This document shows positions 38,731-47,867 of a stretch of 64,000 bases of DNA, in pieces. This stretch comes from Echinicola sp. 20G (lineage in GTDB: Bacteria; Bacteroidota; Bacteroidia; Cytophagales; Cyclobacteriaceae): positions 1,615,001 to 1,679,000 of the forward strand of contig NZ_AP024154.1 in NCBI RefSeq assembly GCF_015533855.1. The letters run 5' to 3'. The notes under the pieces are model-generated. The model was not told the origin of the DNA. It saw only the letters and a program-made list of their open reading frames with translations, and did no database searches. The translations under genes and the position numbers were made by a program. Positions within the stretch are counted from its first letter, which is position 1. Each line of letters begins with the position of its first letter.

Positions 38731-38988
38731 ATGAATCATCAAGAAAAAATGAAAGCTTATTGGAGGAAGAATGTTAAAATTCTGCTTTCACTGTTGGCTA
38801 TTTGGTTTACAGTTTCCTTTGGCTTTGGCATCATCCTAGTCGATACATTTAACCAGATTCAGGTAGGAGGTTTTAAACTTGGATTTTGGTTTGCCCAGCA
38901 AGGATCCATTTATGTTTTTGTAGTGCTGGTCTTTTTCTATGTCTGGCTTCTCAACAGGCTAGATCGGGAATTTGATGTGCACGAATAA
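38731..38988 (+). CDS. DUF4212 small subunit of a sodium:solute symporter
   Basis: 85 residues, two membrane segments (about 17-36 and 52-78), charged tail LDRELD-like (LDREFDVHE). This family always pairs with VC_2705-type SSS transporters, as here: the large subunit begins 26 bp downstream. Confidence 0.88.
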   Translation: MNHQEKMKAYWRKNVKILLSLLAIWFTVSFGFGIILVDTFNQIQVGGFKLGFWFAQQGSIYVFVVLVFFYVWLLNRLDREFDVHE

Positions 38989-39014
38989 TTTTTCAAACCC
39001 AAAAGAAACCTAAA

Positions 39015-40718
39015 ATGGATATTTTAACCTGGACTTATATTTTGGTTGGGCTTTCATTTGCCCTTTATATTGGTATTGCAATTTGGAGCCGGGCTGGTTC
39101 CACTAAAGAATTTTATGTAGCAGGAGGTGGAGTGTCTCCTTTAGCCAATGGGATGGCAACCGCTGCAGACTGGATGTCTGCGGCTTCTTTCATTTCCATG
39201 GCTGGGTTAATTGCGTTTGCAGGATACGATGGATCCGTCTATTTAATGGGCTGGACTGGAGGTTATGTTTTGTTGGCCCTGCTATTGGCACCCTATCTGA
39301 GAAAGTTTGGAAAATTTACTGTGCCTGACTTTGTAGGTGATCGGTATTATTCCAATAAAGCCCGAGTGGTTGCCGTGATCTGTGCTTTGTTTATTTCATT
39401 TACCTACGTGGCGGGTCAAATGCGGGGAGTGGGAATTGTTTTTTCTCGTTACCTGGAAGTGGACATTAATACTGGAGTGATCATAGGGATGTGTATAGTG
39501 TTTTTCTATGCAGTTTTGGGAGGTATGAAAGGGATTACCTATACACAGGTTGCGCAATATTGCGTGTTGATTTTTGCCTTTATGGTGCCTGCCATTTTTG
39601 TATCCATGCAGCTGACAGGCAATCCTTTTCCACAACTAGGCTTGGGAGGTACTGTGGAAGATGGTACTTATTTACTGGACAAACTGGACGGTGTATTGAC
39701 AGAGTTGGGCTTCACCGCTTATACCAGTGGTCAAAAGCCCATGATCGATATGTTTGCGATTACTTTGGCTTTGATGGTGGGGACGGCTGGATTGCCTCAT
39801 GTGATTGTTCGCTTCTTTACGGTTCCAAGAGTCAAAGATGCCCGGCTATCTGCTGGTTTTGCCTTGGTATTTATTGCGATTTTGTACACCACAGCACCGG
39901 CAGTAGCTGCTTTTGGTATTTACAATGCTATAGATTCTGTTGCGGAGCAGCCTGTTGATGACCTGCCAGAATGGGTGGAGAATTGGAAACAAACTGAGCT
40001 GATTAAAATTGATGACAAAAATGGAGATGGTGTGGTGCAATATGTGGCTGATCCTGAAACCAATGAACTAGATATTGACAAAGACATCATGGTGCTGGCC
40101 AATCCAGAGATTGCTGAATTACCAAATTGGGTGGTAGGCTTGGTGGCGGCAGGAGGTATGGCCGCAGCGCTTTCCACGGCGGCAGGTTTACTTCTGGTGA
40201 TTTCTACTTCTGTGTCCAGGGATTTGGTGAAAAACTTCAATCCTGGGATTTCCGATAAAATAGAATTGATGATTGCCAGGGGAGCGGCTGCTGTAGCAGT
40301 GGTTGTGGCAGGTTATTTTGGAGTAAATCCTCCTGGCTTTGTGGCTCAGGTGGTGGCTTTTGCTTTTGGCTTGGCAGCGGCGTCTTTCTTTCCGGTGATC
40401 ATCATGGGGATCTTCTCCAAACGGATGAACAAGGAGGGGGCTATTGCTGGTATGTTGACTGGCTTGGTTTTTACCTTGTCCTATATTGTTTATTTCAAAT
40501 TCGGTACAGAGCTCTTTGGTGTGGCACCGGAGAGTTTAGCTTCTGAGAATTGGTTGTTTGGGATTTCTCCGGAAGGAATAGGGTCATTTGGCATGTTGTT
40601 GAACTTTATAGTGAGTTTCGTGGTGTCTATGTTTACTCCACCGCCACCAGCTGAAGTGCAGGAAATGGTAGAAGAAATCAGGATTCCAAGAGGAGCAGGA
40701 GCTGCACAGGAACATTGA
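39015..40718 (+). CDS. Sodium:solute symporter, VC_2705 (acetate/organic acid) subfamily
   Basis: 567 residues, about 13 membrane segments. SSS signature regions: WSRAGSTKEFYVAGGGVSP, TAADWMSAASFISMAG, GTAGLPHVIVRFF and GMAAALSTAAGLLLVIST. Imports a monocarboxylate with Na+; acetate is favoured by the acs gene 268 bp downstream and the DUF4212 partner upstream. Between two membrane segments is a soluble insert containing DDKNGDGVVQY, which looks like an EF-hand calcium loop. Confidence 0.9.
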   Translation: MDILTWTYILVGLSFALYIGIAIWSRAGSTKEFYVAGGGVSPLANGMATAADWMSAASFISMAGLIAFAGYDGSVYLMGWTGGYVLLALLLAPYLRKFGKFTVPDFVGDRYYSNKARVVAVICALFISFTYVAGQMRGVGIVFSRYLEVDINTGVIIGMCIVFFYAVLGGMKGITYTQVAQYCVLIFAFMVPAIFVSMQLTGNPFPQLGLGGTVEDGTYLLDKLDGVLTELGFTAYTSGQKPMIDMFAITLALMVGTAGLPHVIVRFFTVPRVKDARLSAGFALVFIAILYTTAPAVAAFGIYNAIDSVAEQPVDDLPEWVENWKQTELIKIDDKNGDGVVQYVADPETNELDIDKDIMVLANPEIAELPNWVVGLVAAGGMAAALSTAAGLLLVISTSVSRDLVKNFNPGISDKIELMIARGAAAVAVVVAGYFGVNPPGFVAQVVAFAFGLAAASFFPVIIMGIFSKRMNKEGAIAGMLTGLVFTLSYIVYFKFGTELFGVAPESLASENWLFGISPEGIGSFGMLLNFIVSFVVSMFTPPPPAEVQEMVEEIRIPRGAGAAQEH

Positions 40719-40839
40719 TGGCTAAAATCACCAAGCATCTTGTTTTAGGTTGAGACTAAAAATCATTTATTCCAATCATCAATTTCTTGATGATACTTAA
40801 TTGATAAAATATAGAAAAAATCAATTAAATGATTAGATT

Positions 40840-40879
40840 TAAGACCCCGTAAAAATTAAAAAGCCATAGGGTCTTTTTC
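40840..40879 (+). terminator. Weak terminator between symporter gene and acs
   Basis: AAGACCC (40841-40847) pairs with GGGTCTT (40869-40875) across a 21-nt loop, followed by TTT. The long loop makes it a weak candidate. Confidence 0.45.
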
Positions 40880-40986
40880 AAAATATTTCTTTAAGGACAA
40901 ACCTGTTGCTCGAAATAATTGACTTTTATAGGCGTTTTAATTGGAAGGAAAAATATTAATAATAAAACCTAAAACCATATTACACC

Positions 40987-42885
40987 ATGAGTGATAGAAT
41001 CCACACCCTGAGTGGTTATTTTCATGAATATCAAAAAAGTGTCACCGAACCAGAGCAATTTTGGGCGAGAGTTGCTGATTCATTTCACTGGAAAAAGAGA
41101 TGGGACAAAGTGCTGGAGTGGGACTTTGAAGGCCCTGATGTGAAATGGTTCGTCAATGGAAAACTGAATATCACCGAAAATATTTTAGAGCGACACCTGT
41201 TCATCATGGGAGATCGTCCGGCAATCATTTGGGAACCCAATGATCCTGAAGAAGAAGGTCGTACCCTCACTTACAAACAACTTTACCATGCTGTTTGTCA
41301 ATTCTCTAATGCATTAAAAGCTAAAGGGATAGGAAAAGGTGACAAAGTCATCATTTATATGCCTATGGTGCCAGAGGCAGCTGTGGCGATGTTGGCCTGT
41401 GCCAGAATAGGTGCGGTCCATTCTGTGGTTTTTGCAGGATTCTCCAGTACTGCTCTTGCTGACCGAATCAATGATTGTCAGGCAAAAGCTGTTTTGACTT
41501 CTGATGGTAACTTTAGGGGATCAAAGAAAATAGCAGTAAAAGCGGTGGTAGATGAAGCTTTGGAAAAGACCAATACGGTAGAATCAGTGATTGTCTACCA
41601 GAGAACGCATCAGGACGTGACGATGAAGGAAGGAAGGGATCATTGGTGGCATGATGTTTTGGAAGGACAGCCCGATACCAATGAGGCAGAAGTGATGGAC
41701 AGTGAGGACATGCTCTTTATTCTCTATACTTCAGGCTCAACCGGAAAGCCAAAAGGTGTAGTACATACCACTGGCGGATACATGGTGTATTCAAAATATA
41801 GCTTTGAGAATGTTTTCCAATACTCTCCTGGAGATGTGTATTGGTGTACGGCTGATATTGGATGGATTACTGGTCACTCTTACATAGTCTATGGCCCTTT
41901 ATTGGCAGGGGCAACTTCTATCATGTTTGAGGGTGTACCAACTTACCCGGATGCTGGAAGGTTCTGGGCAGTGGTCGATAAATATAAAGTTAACCAGTTT
42001 TATACGGCTCCTACTGCCATCAGGGCATTGGAAGCGCATGGCACTGGACCAATACAGCCCTATAAACTCGATTCATTAAAAGTATTAGGTTCTGTTGGAG
42101 AGCCGATCAATGAAGAAGCATGGCACTGGTACCATACCCATATTGGGAAAAACCGTTGCCCAATCGTGGATACTTGGTGGCAGACTGAGACAGGAGGAAT
42201 CATGGTTTCTCCATTGGCTGGGGTAACGCCTACGAAACCCGCTTATGCGACCTTGCCACTCCCAGGTGTGCAATTGGCCATTGTGGATCCAGAGGGTAAG
42301 GTGTTAAAAGGTAATTCTGTGGAGGGTAACCTTTGCATTAAATTCCCTTGGCCAGGGATGATCAGGACTACCTATGGTGATCATGAAAGATGCAAGCAGA
42401 CCTATTTCTCCACCTACAAAGGCATGTATTTTACCGGTGATGGGGTGAAGCGGGATCATGATGGATACTATAGAATTTTGGGTAGGGTTGATGATGTGAT
42501 CAATGTATCCGGTCATAGAATGGGTACTGCTGAAGTAGAGAACGCCATTAATGAGCACCCTAAAGTCATTGAGTCTGCCGTAGTAGGTTACCCGCATGAG
42601 GTTAAAGGCCAGGGCATCTATGCTTATGTCATCTGTGATATGAAAAACAGAACCGAGGAAAACCTCAAAGGGGAAATCAAGGACACCATTAGCAAGATTA
42701 TAGGCCCAATTGCCAAGCCTGATAAAATTCAGATTGTCCCAGGATTACCCAAGACAAGGTCAGGTAAGATCATGAGAAGGATTCTGAGAAAAGTAGCCGA
42801 AGGCAGTATGGATAATATGGGAGATACTTCTACCCTTTTAGACCCAGGCGTGGTGGAAGAAATCATTAAGGGAAGAGTAGAGTAA
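40987..42885 (+). CDS. acs: Acetyl-CoA synthetase (AMP-forming)
   Basis: 632 residues, full length. Converts acetate, ATP and CoA to acetyl-CoA. Visible: P-loop YTSGSTGKPKGVVHTTGGY, DIGWITGHSY, DTWWQTETGG and GRVDDVINVSGHRMGT, and the C-terminal regulatory lysine in TRSGKIMRR that is acetylated in other bacteria. With the upstream symporter and the downstream CBS/DUF294 protein it forms an acetate-use block. Confidence 0.95.
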   Translation: MSDRIHTLSGYFHEYQKSVTEPEQFWARVADSFHWKKRWDKVLEWDFEGPDVKWFVNGKLNITENILERHLFIMGDRPAIIWEPNDPEEEGRTLTYKQLYHAVCQFSNALKAKGIGKGDKVIIYMPMVPEAAVAMLACARIGAVHSVVFAGFSSTALADRINDCQAKAVLTSDGNFRGSKKIAVKAVVDEALEKTNTVESVIVYQRTHQDVTMKEGRDHWWHDVLEGQPDTNEAEVMDSEDMLFILYTSGSTGKPKGVVHTTGGYMVYSKYSFENVFQYSPGDVYWCTADIGWITGHSYIVYGPLLAGATSIMFEGVPTYPDAGRFWAVVDKYKVNQFYTAPTAIRALEAHGTGPIQPYKLDSLKVLGSVGEPINEEAWHWYHTHIGKNRCPIVDTWWQTETGGIMVSPLAGVTPTKPAYATLPLPGVQLAIVDPEGKVLKGNSVEGNLCIKFPWPGMIRTTYGDHERCKQTYFSTYKGMYFTGDGVKRDHDGYYRILGRVDDVINVSGHRMGTAEVENAINEHPKVIESAVVGYPHEVKGQGIYAYVICDMKNRTEENLKGEIKDTISKIIGPIAKPDKIQIVPGLPKTRSGKIMRRILRKVAEGSMDNMGDTSTLLDPGVVEEIIKGRVE

Positions 42886-42907
42886 GCTTAAGAAAAAATA
42901 TGATTTG

Positions 42908-42936
42908 AGCCGTCCTTTTTGGGACGGCTTTTTTTA
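42908..42936 (+). terminator. Rho-independent terminator after acs
   Basis: Stem AGCCGTCC (42908-42915) with GGACGGCT (42922-42929), 6-nt loop, seven T. Confidence 0.92.
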
Positions 42937-43065
42937 TGCTTGGGGCTTCTAAATCCCGTTTCGACAAAAGATGCTTTTACCTTTCCAGGCTTTTTGAGTA
43001 GATTGCCTATCTAATTGGCCACAAGGTGTGCCCCATGTCATGGAGTATGCCCAAACCAAATAACC

Positions 43066-45012
43066 ATGCCAAATGTCATCGTCAATCGGGTAAAGGAATT
43101 TCTCCATCGATTTCCTCCTTTCAGCTTTCTTTCAGATCAATTGCTGGAAAATGTGTCCAGAGAAGTGGAGTTGATGTATTTCTCCAAAGGAGAATATATT
43201 TTCAAAAAGGGTAATCCTGCCAGTCCCCATTTTTTTGTGCTCAAAGAGGGCTCGGTATATTTGACAGATGAGGATTCCGGGAAGATGGTTGTCAAGGATT
43301 ATTGTGATGAAGGTGAGGTTTTCGGTGCCTTGGCGCTTTTGGGTCAACGTCCTTACGTCCTCAATAGTTATGTGGCCGAAGATACCTTGCTCTATGCGGT
43401 GCCTGTGGCCGTTTTTGATAAAGTACTGAAGGAGAACAGTGAGGTGAGTTTATATTTTGCGGCGGGATTTGCTGCAGGGCAAGTGGTGGTCAGGACAGAT
43501 CTTTCCCAATCGCAAAAAGCCAGAAAACTGCTTAGAGATGCCTCTTCAGATCATGGTTTATCACTTTTTATGGAAGAGGGAAAGCTAAACTTTCCCACCA
43601 AAGTGCTTAGTTGTCAGTTGGGAGTTACTGTAGGAGATGCAGCCAAGTTGATGCATGAAAAGGGGGTAGGCTCAATTGCTATTTTAAACCAACGGGGATA
43701 TCCTGTCGGTATTATTACGGACAAGGACTTGCGCAACAGGCTGGTGGCTGCTGGCTTGCCCTATACCACGAAGGTAGAGGAAATCATGACCAGTCCAGTA
43801 ATGACCCTCCATCATCAAAGTGATTTTCCTAGTATTTACCTGATGATGATCAAGCATAGGTTGCATCATTTGATCCTTACGGAGGATGGTACCTCAAATA
43901 GCAAAATTACCGGGATTGTCTCCGATCATGATGTGTTCTTGTCTCATGGAAACAGCCCCGCTGTGCTTATTCATGCCCTGATGAATACTTGGGATGTGCA
44001 GGAAATGAGGGGGATCAGAGATCGTGCAGAATCCTTGTTGGGGTATTTTCTGGAAAATGAAGTGGCCATAGATTTTGTGGCCAGCATCATGTCGGAAATC
44101 AATGATGTGATCATCAAAAGGGCAATACTATTGGCCAAGAGAAAGCTGGATGAGGATTTTGAAGAAGAAAGCAAAGTCCCATTTTGCTTCTTGTCTTTAG
44201 GTAGTGAAGGGAGGCAAGAGCAGTTATTGCGTACCGATTTAGACAATGCCATTGTTTTTCAAGATGTACCATCTGATCATTTACCAAGGACGAAGTTATA
44301 CTTTGAGACTTTGGCTCAAGAGGTGATTGAGACATTGATAGCCTGCGGTTATCATCCCTGTCCAAGTGAAGTAATGGCCAATAACCCTGATTGGTGCCAA
44401 CCCTTATCGGTATGGAAAAGCTATTTTCACGATTGGGTCAATTTGCCCCAAGAGGAGGCATTGATGAAAGCCACCATATTTTTTGATTTTAGACCTGTCT
44501 ATGGTCAAAAGCAACTTTCGGAGGAAATGACGGCTGCTATTTATCGGATGGTGGATCAAAAGCCCTCTTTCTTGAGCTTCTTGGCCAAGAATGCCTTGCT
44601 CAATCCCCCTCCTATGGGATTTTTTAAAAATTTCATTGTAGAAAAATCCGGGGAACACCAGGACCAATTCGATATCAAGCTCCGAGCAATGATGCCATTG
44701 GCCGATGCGGCGAGAATTTTGGCTCTGAGCCATTCAGTCTCAGGGGTGAACAATACCTTTGAGCGTTTTGAGAAGCTGGCGGAATTGGAACCTCAAAATG
44801 CTTCCTTGTACCAAGAAGCTAGAAGTGCGTATGAGATATTTTTACGCTTGAGGGCTTTGGAAGGGATAGCTTCAGGAACTTCGGGAAGGTACATCACTCC
44901 TCGTTCTTTGGGCAAGCTTCAGCGTCAATTGCTCAAAAATGCCTTCAGCCCAATACATAAGATACAGGAATTATTGACGGTTCGATTTCAAACGGATTAT
45001 ATTCGAAGTTAG
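43066..45012 (+). CDS. cNMP-binding / CBS-pair / DUF294 nucleotidyltransferase signalling protein
   Basis: 648 residues from ATG 43066; the frame extends 17 codons upstream only from a TTG. Order: cyclic-nucleotide-binding-type domain (about 10-130), tandem CBS domains (about 155-285, with GSIAILNQRGYPVGIITDKD and GIVSDHD), GlnD-like nucleotidyltransferase (about 300-440; SLGSEGRQEQ and TDLDNAIVF are the catalytic motifs), and a DUF294 C-terminal helical domain. Cytoplasmic. Such proteins lie beside acs and acetate symporters in many bacteria and probably adjust the pathway in response to nucleotides. The exonuclease gene starts directly after its stop. Confidence 0.88.
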   Translation: MPNVIVNRVKEFLHRFPPFSFLSDQLLENVSREVELMYFSKGEYIFKKGNPASPHFFVLKEGSVYLTDEDSGKMVVKDYCDEGEVFGALALLGQRPYVLNSYVAEDTLLYAVPVAVFDKVLKENSEVSLYFAAGFAAGQVVVRTDLSQSQKARKLLRDASSDHGLSLFMEEGKLNFPTKVLSCQLGVTVGDAAKLMHEKGVGSIAILNQRGYPVGIITDKDLRNRLVAAGLPYTTKVEEIMTSPVMTLHHQSDFPSIYLMMIKHRLHHLILTEDGTSNSKITGIVSDHDVFLSHGNSPAVLIHALMNTWDVQEMRGIRDRAESLLGYFLENEVAIDFVASIMSEINDVIIKRAILLAKRKLDEDFEEESKVPFCFLSLGSEGRQEQLLRTDLDNAIVFQDVPSDHLPRTKLYFETLAQEVIETLIACGYHPCPSEVMANNPDWCQPLSVWKSYFHDWVNLPQEEALMKATIFFDFRPVYGQKQLSEEMTAAIYRMVDQKPSFLSFLAKNALLNPPPMGFFKNFIVEKSGEHQDQFDIKLRAMMPLADAARILALSHSVSGVNNTFERFEKLAELEPQNASLYQEARSAYEIFLRLRALEGIASGTSGRYITPRSLGKLQRQLLKNAFSPIHKIQELLTVRFQTDYIRS

Positions 45013-45687
45013 ATGACTTGGTGGGAAAGACTTTTTAAGCGGCCAATAAAGACCACAATGGTCAAACGCTATGAGGAAAAATTTGAGCAGAAAATCTCAA
45101 AAAAACTACCGATCAGTGAACTGACTTTTGTGGTTTTGGATACGGAGACTACTGGCCTGGATATTAAGAAGGATCATATTTTGGCTTTTGGCGCCATAAA
45201 AATCATTGGTAATCGCATCAAAGTAGATACGGCAAGAGAGCATTTTCTAAAGTCCTCTAAAAAAAGTGCTTCCAGCATCAAAATCCATGAAATCATCCAA
45301 CCTACCAATGCTTTGCCTTTGCGGGAGTTTGTTCGAAGTTTATTGCCTTACTTGGGAAATGACATTCTGGTGGCTCATCATGCCGGGTTTGATTTGGCCA
45401 TGCTAGAGAAGGCTACTCTTCCTTTTGGTTTAAGAAAAATCTTAAACCCTGTGGTGGATACAGGCGACTTGGCCATAAGGCTCGAGCATGGCATTCGCTA
45501 TGACCCAAGCCGAATTAATTTGAAGGATTACAGCTTGGATGCTTTATGTGAGCGCTACAAGATTCCCATTTATGATCGCCACAATGCGGCAGGAGATGCA
45601 TTCTTGACAGCCCAGTTACTATTGAAACTGCTCAAAGAGGCTGAAAAGAAAGGAATCACCACCTTTGGAGACTTAATGAGATGGTGA
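45013..45687 (+). CDS. DnaQ-type 3'-5' exonuclease (polymerase III epsilon-like)
   Basis: 224 residues. DEDDh exonuclease fold: Exo I LDTETTGLD, Exo II HHAGFDLAML, Exo III with His and Asp in RHNAAGDAFLTAQL. The start codon directly follows the stop of the DUF294 gene (no gap), so the two are coupled. A DUF294-exonuclease pair beside acs and its symporter recurs in proteobacteria; the role of the exonuclease there is unknown. Confidence 0.88.
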   Translation: MTWWERLFKRPIKTTMVKRYEEKFEQKISKKLPISELTFVVLDTETTGLDIKKDHILAFGAIKIIGNRIKVDTAREHFLKSSKKSASSIKIHEIIQPTNALPLREFVRSLLPYLGNDILVAHHAGFDLAMLEKATLPFGLRKILNPVVDTGDLAIRLEHGIRYDPSRINLKDYSLDALCERYKIPIYDRHNAAGDAFLTAQLLLKLLKEAEKKGITTFGDLMRW

Positions 45688-45702
45688 GATAAGGAGAGAA
45701 TA

Positions 45703-47091
45703 TTAGTTTTTTAGCTTAACATCCATCTCACCGGTAGACCTGAGGTAAAGCCTAATGTCTTCCTCAGTGGTATAAATGCCTTCCACGTCCAATGCAGGTC
45801 TTTTGACCCGGAAAGAGGCATAGTCAGTCTCCATATAACCTTGCTGCTGTAGTTCTAAGCGAGCTTCCCTGATCATGTCACCAATGGGGTAGCTAGCATA
45901 TTTTTTGATTTCTTCCAAGACGGCACCTTGCTTCATCCAGCTAGCACTGCTGGCCAGTATGTTTTTAGTGTTCAGGTCAAAGTCAATTTCTTCAAAAACA
46001 ATGGCTTCTCTCAAAGGGTCATAGGTAGGCTTGCCCACCAAATAAACATTTCCTGCAATGTTTTTCTTCCCATTTCGGGTGACCACAAAGTCCACTTTTA
46101 CCAAAGCTTTATCCCCAAAACTTTGGGTCTGGAAGGATTTGGGGGTCAAGTCGGTTTTGTTATCCATTTTGAAAGTCTGGTTGGCCAACATTTCATTCAA
46201 GTACTTGTCCAAATCCTTGTAGGGAATAGATAATGGCAAGGTTATATCAATGAAATTTCGGGTATCATCATTATAATACAGGTTGGGCAAGCTGCTTAAA
46301 GTAATGTCTGGTTCGCTTCCAATTTGGGTAAAGACTTCTCCTTCTATACCAATGGTCAATTGGAGCTTTTGGTCCGTGGTAAACCTTTCTTTTACTTTTA
46401 TCTTATGCGGAATGGTGTAAACATAAGCGTCAAAACCATCTTGTTCAAACTTCACTGGACGGCCATAAGCTTCCCACGTTTTCTGCATCATATCCTTAAA
46501 ACTGATGCGGCTCAGGTTATTACCGGTAAGTTGCTCGTCCAACATTTTTTCTACATGTTCTTTAAGCATCGGCCCAAGATCAACCTCATAGCCAAGAAGG
46601 TTGTATTTTAAAGATCTTCCCCAACTTTCAATATTGACATTAGAAATGCCAATGTCCCAATTTCTGCCGATTTCTGGAATAAAGCTGACTCTAGGGATAA
46701 TGCCTTCATCAAAAGGCACCGCAGTGGAAATCCGTTGTCCAAAGATTTTCTTTTCTATGTTGATTTTGCCTTGCAGCTTTAAAGGGAGTTCTATTTCCAA
46801 TTTGTTTTGCCCAGAGGCGATCAAGGAGATATTGCCTGTTCTATTGACTTCAAGGTCAGCCAAAAGACCATTTCCTATATTCAGCCCAGTTTCAGTATAG
46901 AGCATCTGAGCAAGCTCACTATTGAGGTTTTTCTCGATGTAGTCCAGAGGAATTTCTAAAGGGACATTTACCTTGGAGATGGCATCGGGAAGGACTGTGG
47001 GCTCACCATCATATTTAGGCTTTTCAGGGTTAATGCCTTTACAGGAAAAGATCAGCAACAATAGGCTGAGCACAAATAAGTTGGTCTTCAT
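45703..47091 (-). CDS. DUF4403-family lipoprotein
   Basis: 462 residues. Lipobox LIFSC (Cys17). The mature part is beta-rich with ILANOKE-free repeated amphipathic strands typical of DUF4403, such as VNVPLEIPLDYIEKNLN near the start and ITLPLSIPYKDLDKYLNEML in the second half; the two similar blocks suggest an internal duplication. Probably bound to a membrane and facing the periplasm; function unknown. It converges with the exonuclease gene, 15 bp apart. Confidence 0.8.
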   Translation of the reverse strand: MKTNLFVLSLLLLIFSCKGINPEKPKYDGEPTVLPDAISKVNVPLEIPLDYIEKNLNSELAQMLYTETGLNIGNGLLADLEVNRTGNISLIASGQNKLEIELPLKLQGKINIEKKIFGQRISTAVPFDEGIIPRVSFIPEIGRNWDIGISNVNIESWGRSLKYNLLGYEVDLGPMLKEHVEKMLDEQLTGNNLSRISFKDMMQKTWEAYGRPVKFEQDGFDAYVYTIPHKIKVKERFTTDQKLQLTIGIEGEVFTQIGSEPDITLSSLPNLYYNDDTRNFIDITLPLSIPYKDLDKYLNEMLANQTFKMDNKTDLTPKSFQTQSFGDKALVKVDFVVTRNGKKNIAGNVYLVGKPTYDPLREAIVFEEIDFDLNTKNILASSASWMKQGAVLEEIKKYASYPIGDMIREARLELQQQGYMETDYASFRVKRPALDVEGIYTTEEDIRLYLRSTGEMDVKLKN

Positions 47092-47308
47092 AATTTACTT
47101 TTCAAGCTTACAAGATTAACAAATCCTTGCGAAAATGTGGAAATCTCAAGAATGCTTTTACAATAATCATGCGTTAAATTTTATTAATAAGCTAGGATTG
47201 GATTTATTTGAGCTGTTTTTTGTCGATTTCCATTATCTTCGAACCAAATTAGCCCAATTTGGTGTTAGAGAGAGTTCAAAGTGAAAGATTAATCAAAGAG
47301 GAATTTAT

Positions 47309-47647
47309 ATGGCTTGGAAAGTAATTGATAAAGTAGAGCAACTCAGACATATTAAGGAAGAAAGCAAAGTGCAGCCAGTGTTGATCTTCAAACACTCTAC
47401 CAGTTGCTCCATTAGCGGAATGGCTTGGAACCGCTTGCAAAGAAATTGGAAGGAAGATGATTTTAGTAAAGTCTCTCCCTATGTGTTGGACTTGTTGAGT
47501 TATAGAGAGATTTCAAATGCCATCGCAGAGGAATTTGCTGTCGAACATGAGTCTCCACAGGTCATCTTGGTCAAAGATGGAATGGCTTACTATGATACCA
47601 GTCATATGGGAATCAACTATCAGGAAATTATCGGTCAGTTGGGGTAG
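47309..47647 (+). CDS. ytxJ: YtxJ, bacillithiol-system redox protein
   Basis: 112 residues, thioredoxin-like fold with a single active Cys33 in KHSTSCSISGMAW and the cis-Pro string ESPQVILVKDG. The monothiol arrangement is that of the YtxJ family (TIGR04019), proposed to remove bacillithiol from proteins. It implies that the organism makes bacillithiol, as many Bacteroidota do. Confidence 0.9.
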   Translation: MAWKVIDKVEQLRHIKEESKVQPVLIFKHSTSCSISGMAWNRLQRNWKEDDFSKVSPYVLDLLSYREISNAIAEEFAVEHESPQVILVKDGMAYYDTSHMGINYQEIIGQLG

Positions 47648-47671
47648 CCCTTGTTCCATTAAAGATCTAAT

Positions 47672-47712
47672 GGGGAGGTTTTGACCGATTTTGGTCAGTG
47701 CCTCCCTTTTTA
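47672..47712 (+). terminator. Terminator after ytxJ
   Basis: Two-part stem: GGGAGG (47673-47678) with CCTCCC (47701-47706), and inside it TGACC (47682-47686) with GGTCA (47693-47697), followed by TTTT-A-TTTT. Confidence 0.8.
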
Positions 47713-47867
47713 TTTTATATGCTAAAAAAGCTTTAGTACTCAAAGTTTATCTTTAAACCATTTTTTTGCCACTCATCAACAAAAAATCCATATAAAGCAA
47801 ATTGTCCAAAATGGGCATTAAACGTCTCATAATTTTTTGGGTCTAAAGAGCATCTAAAACTTGATGC

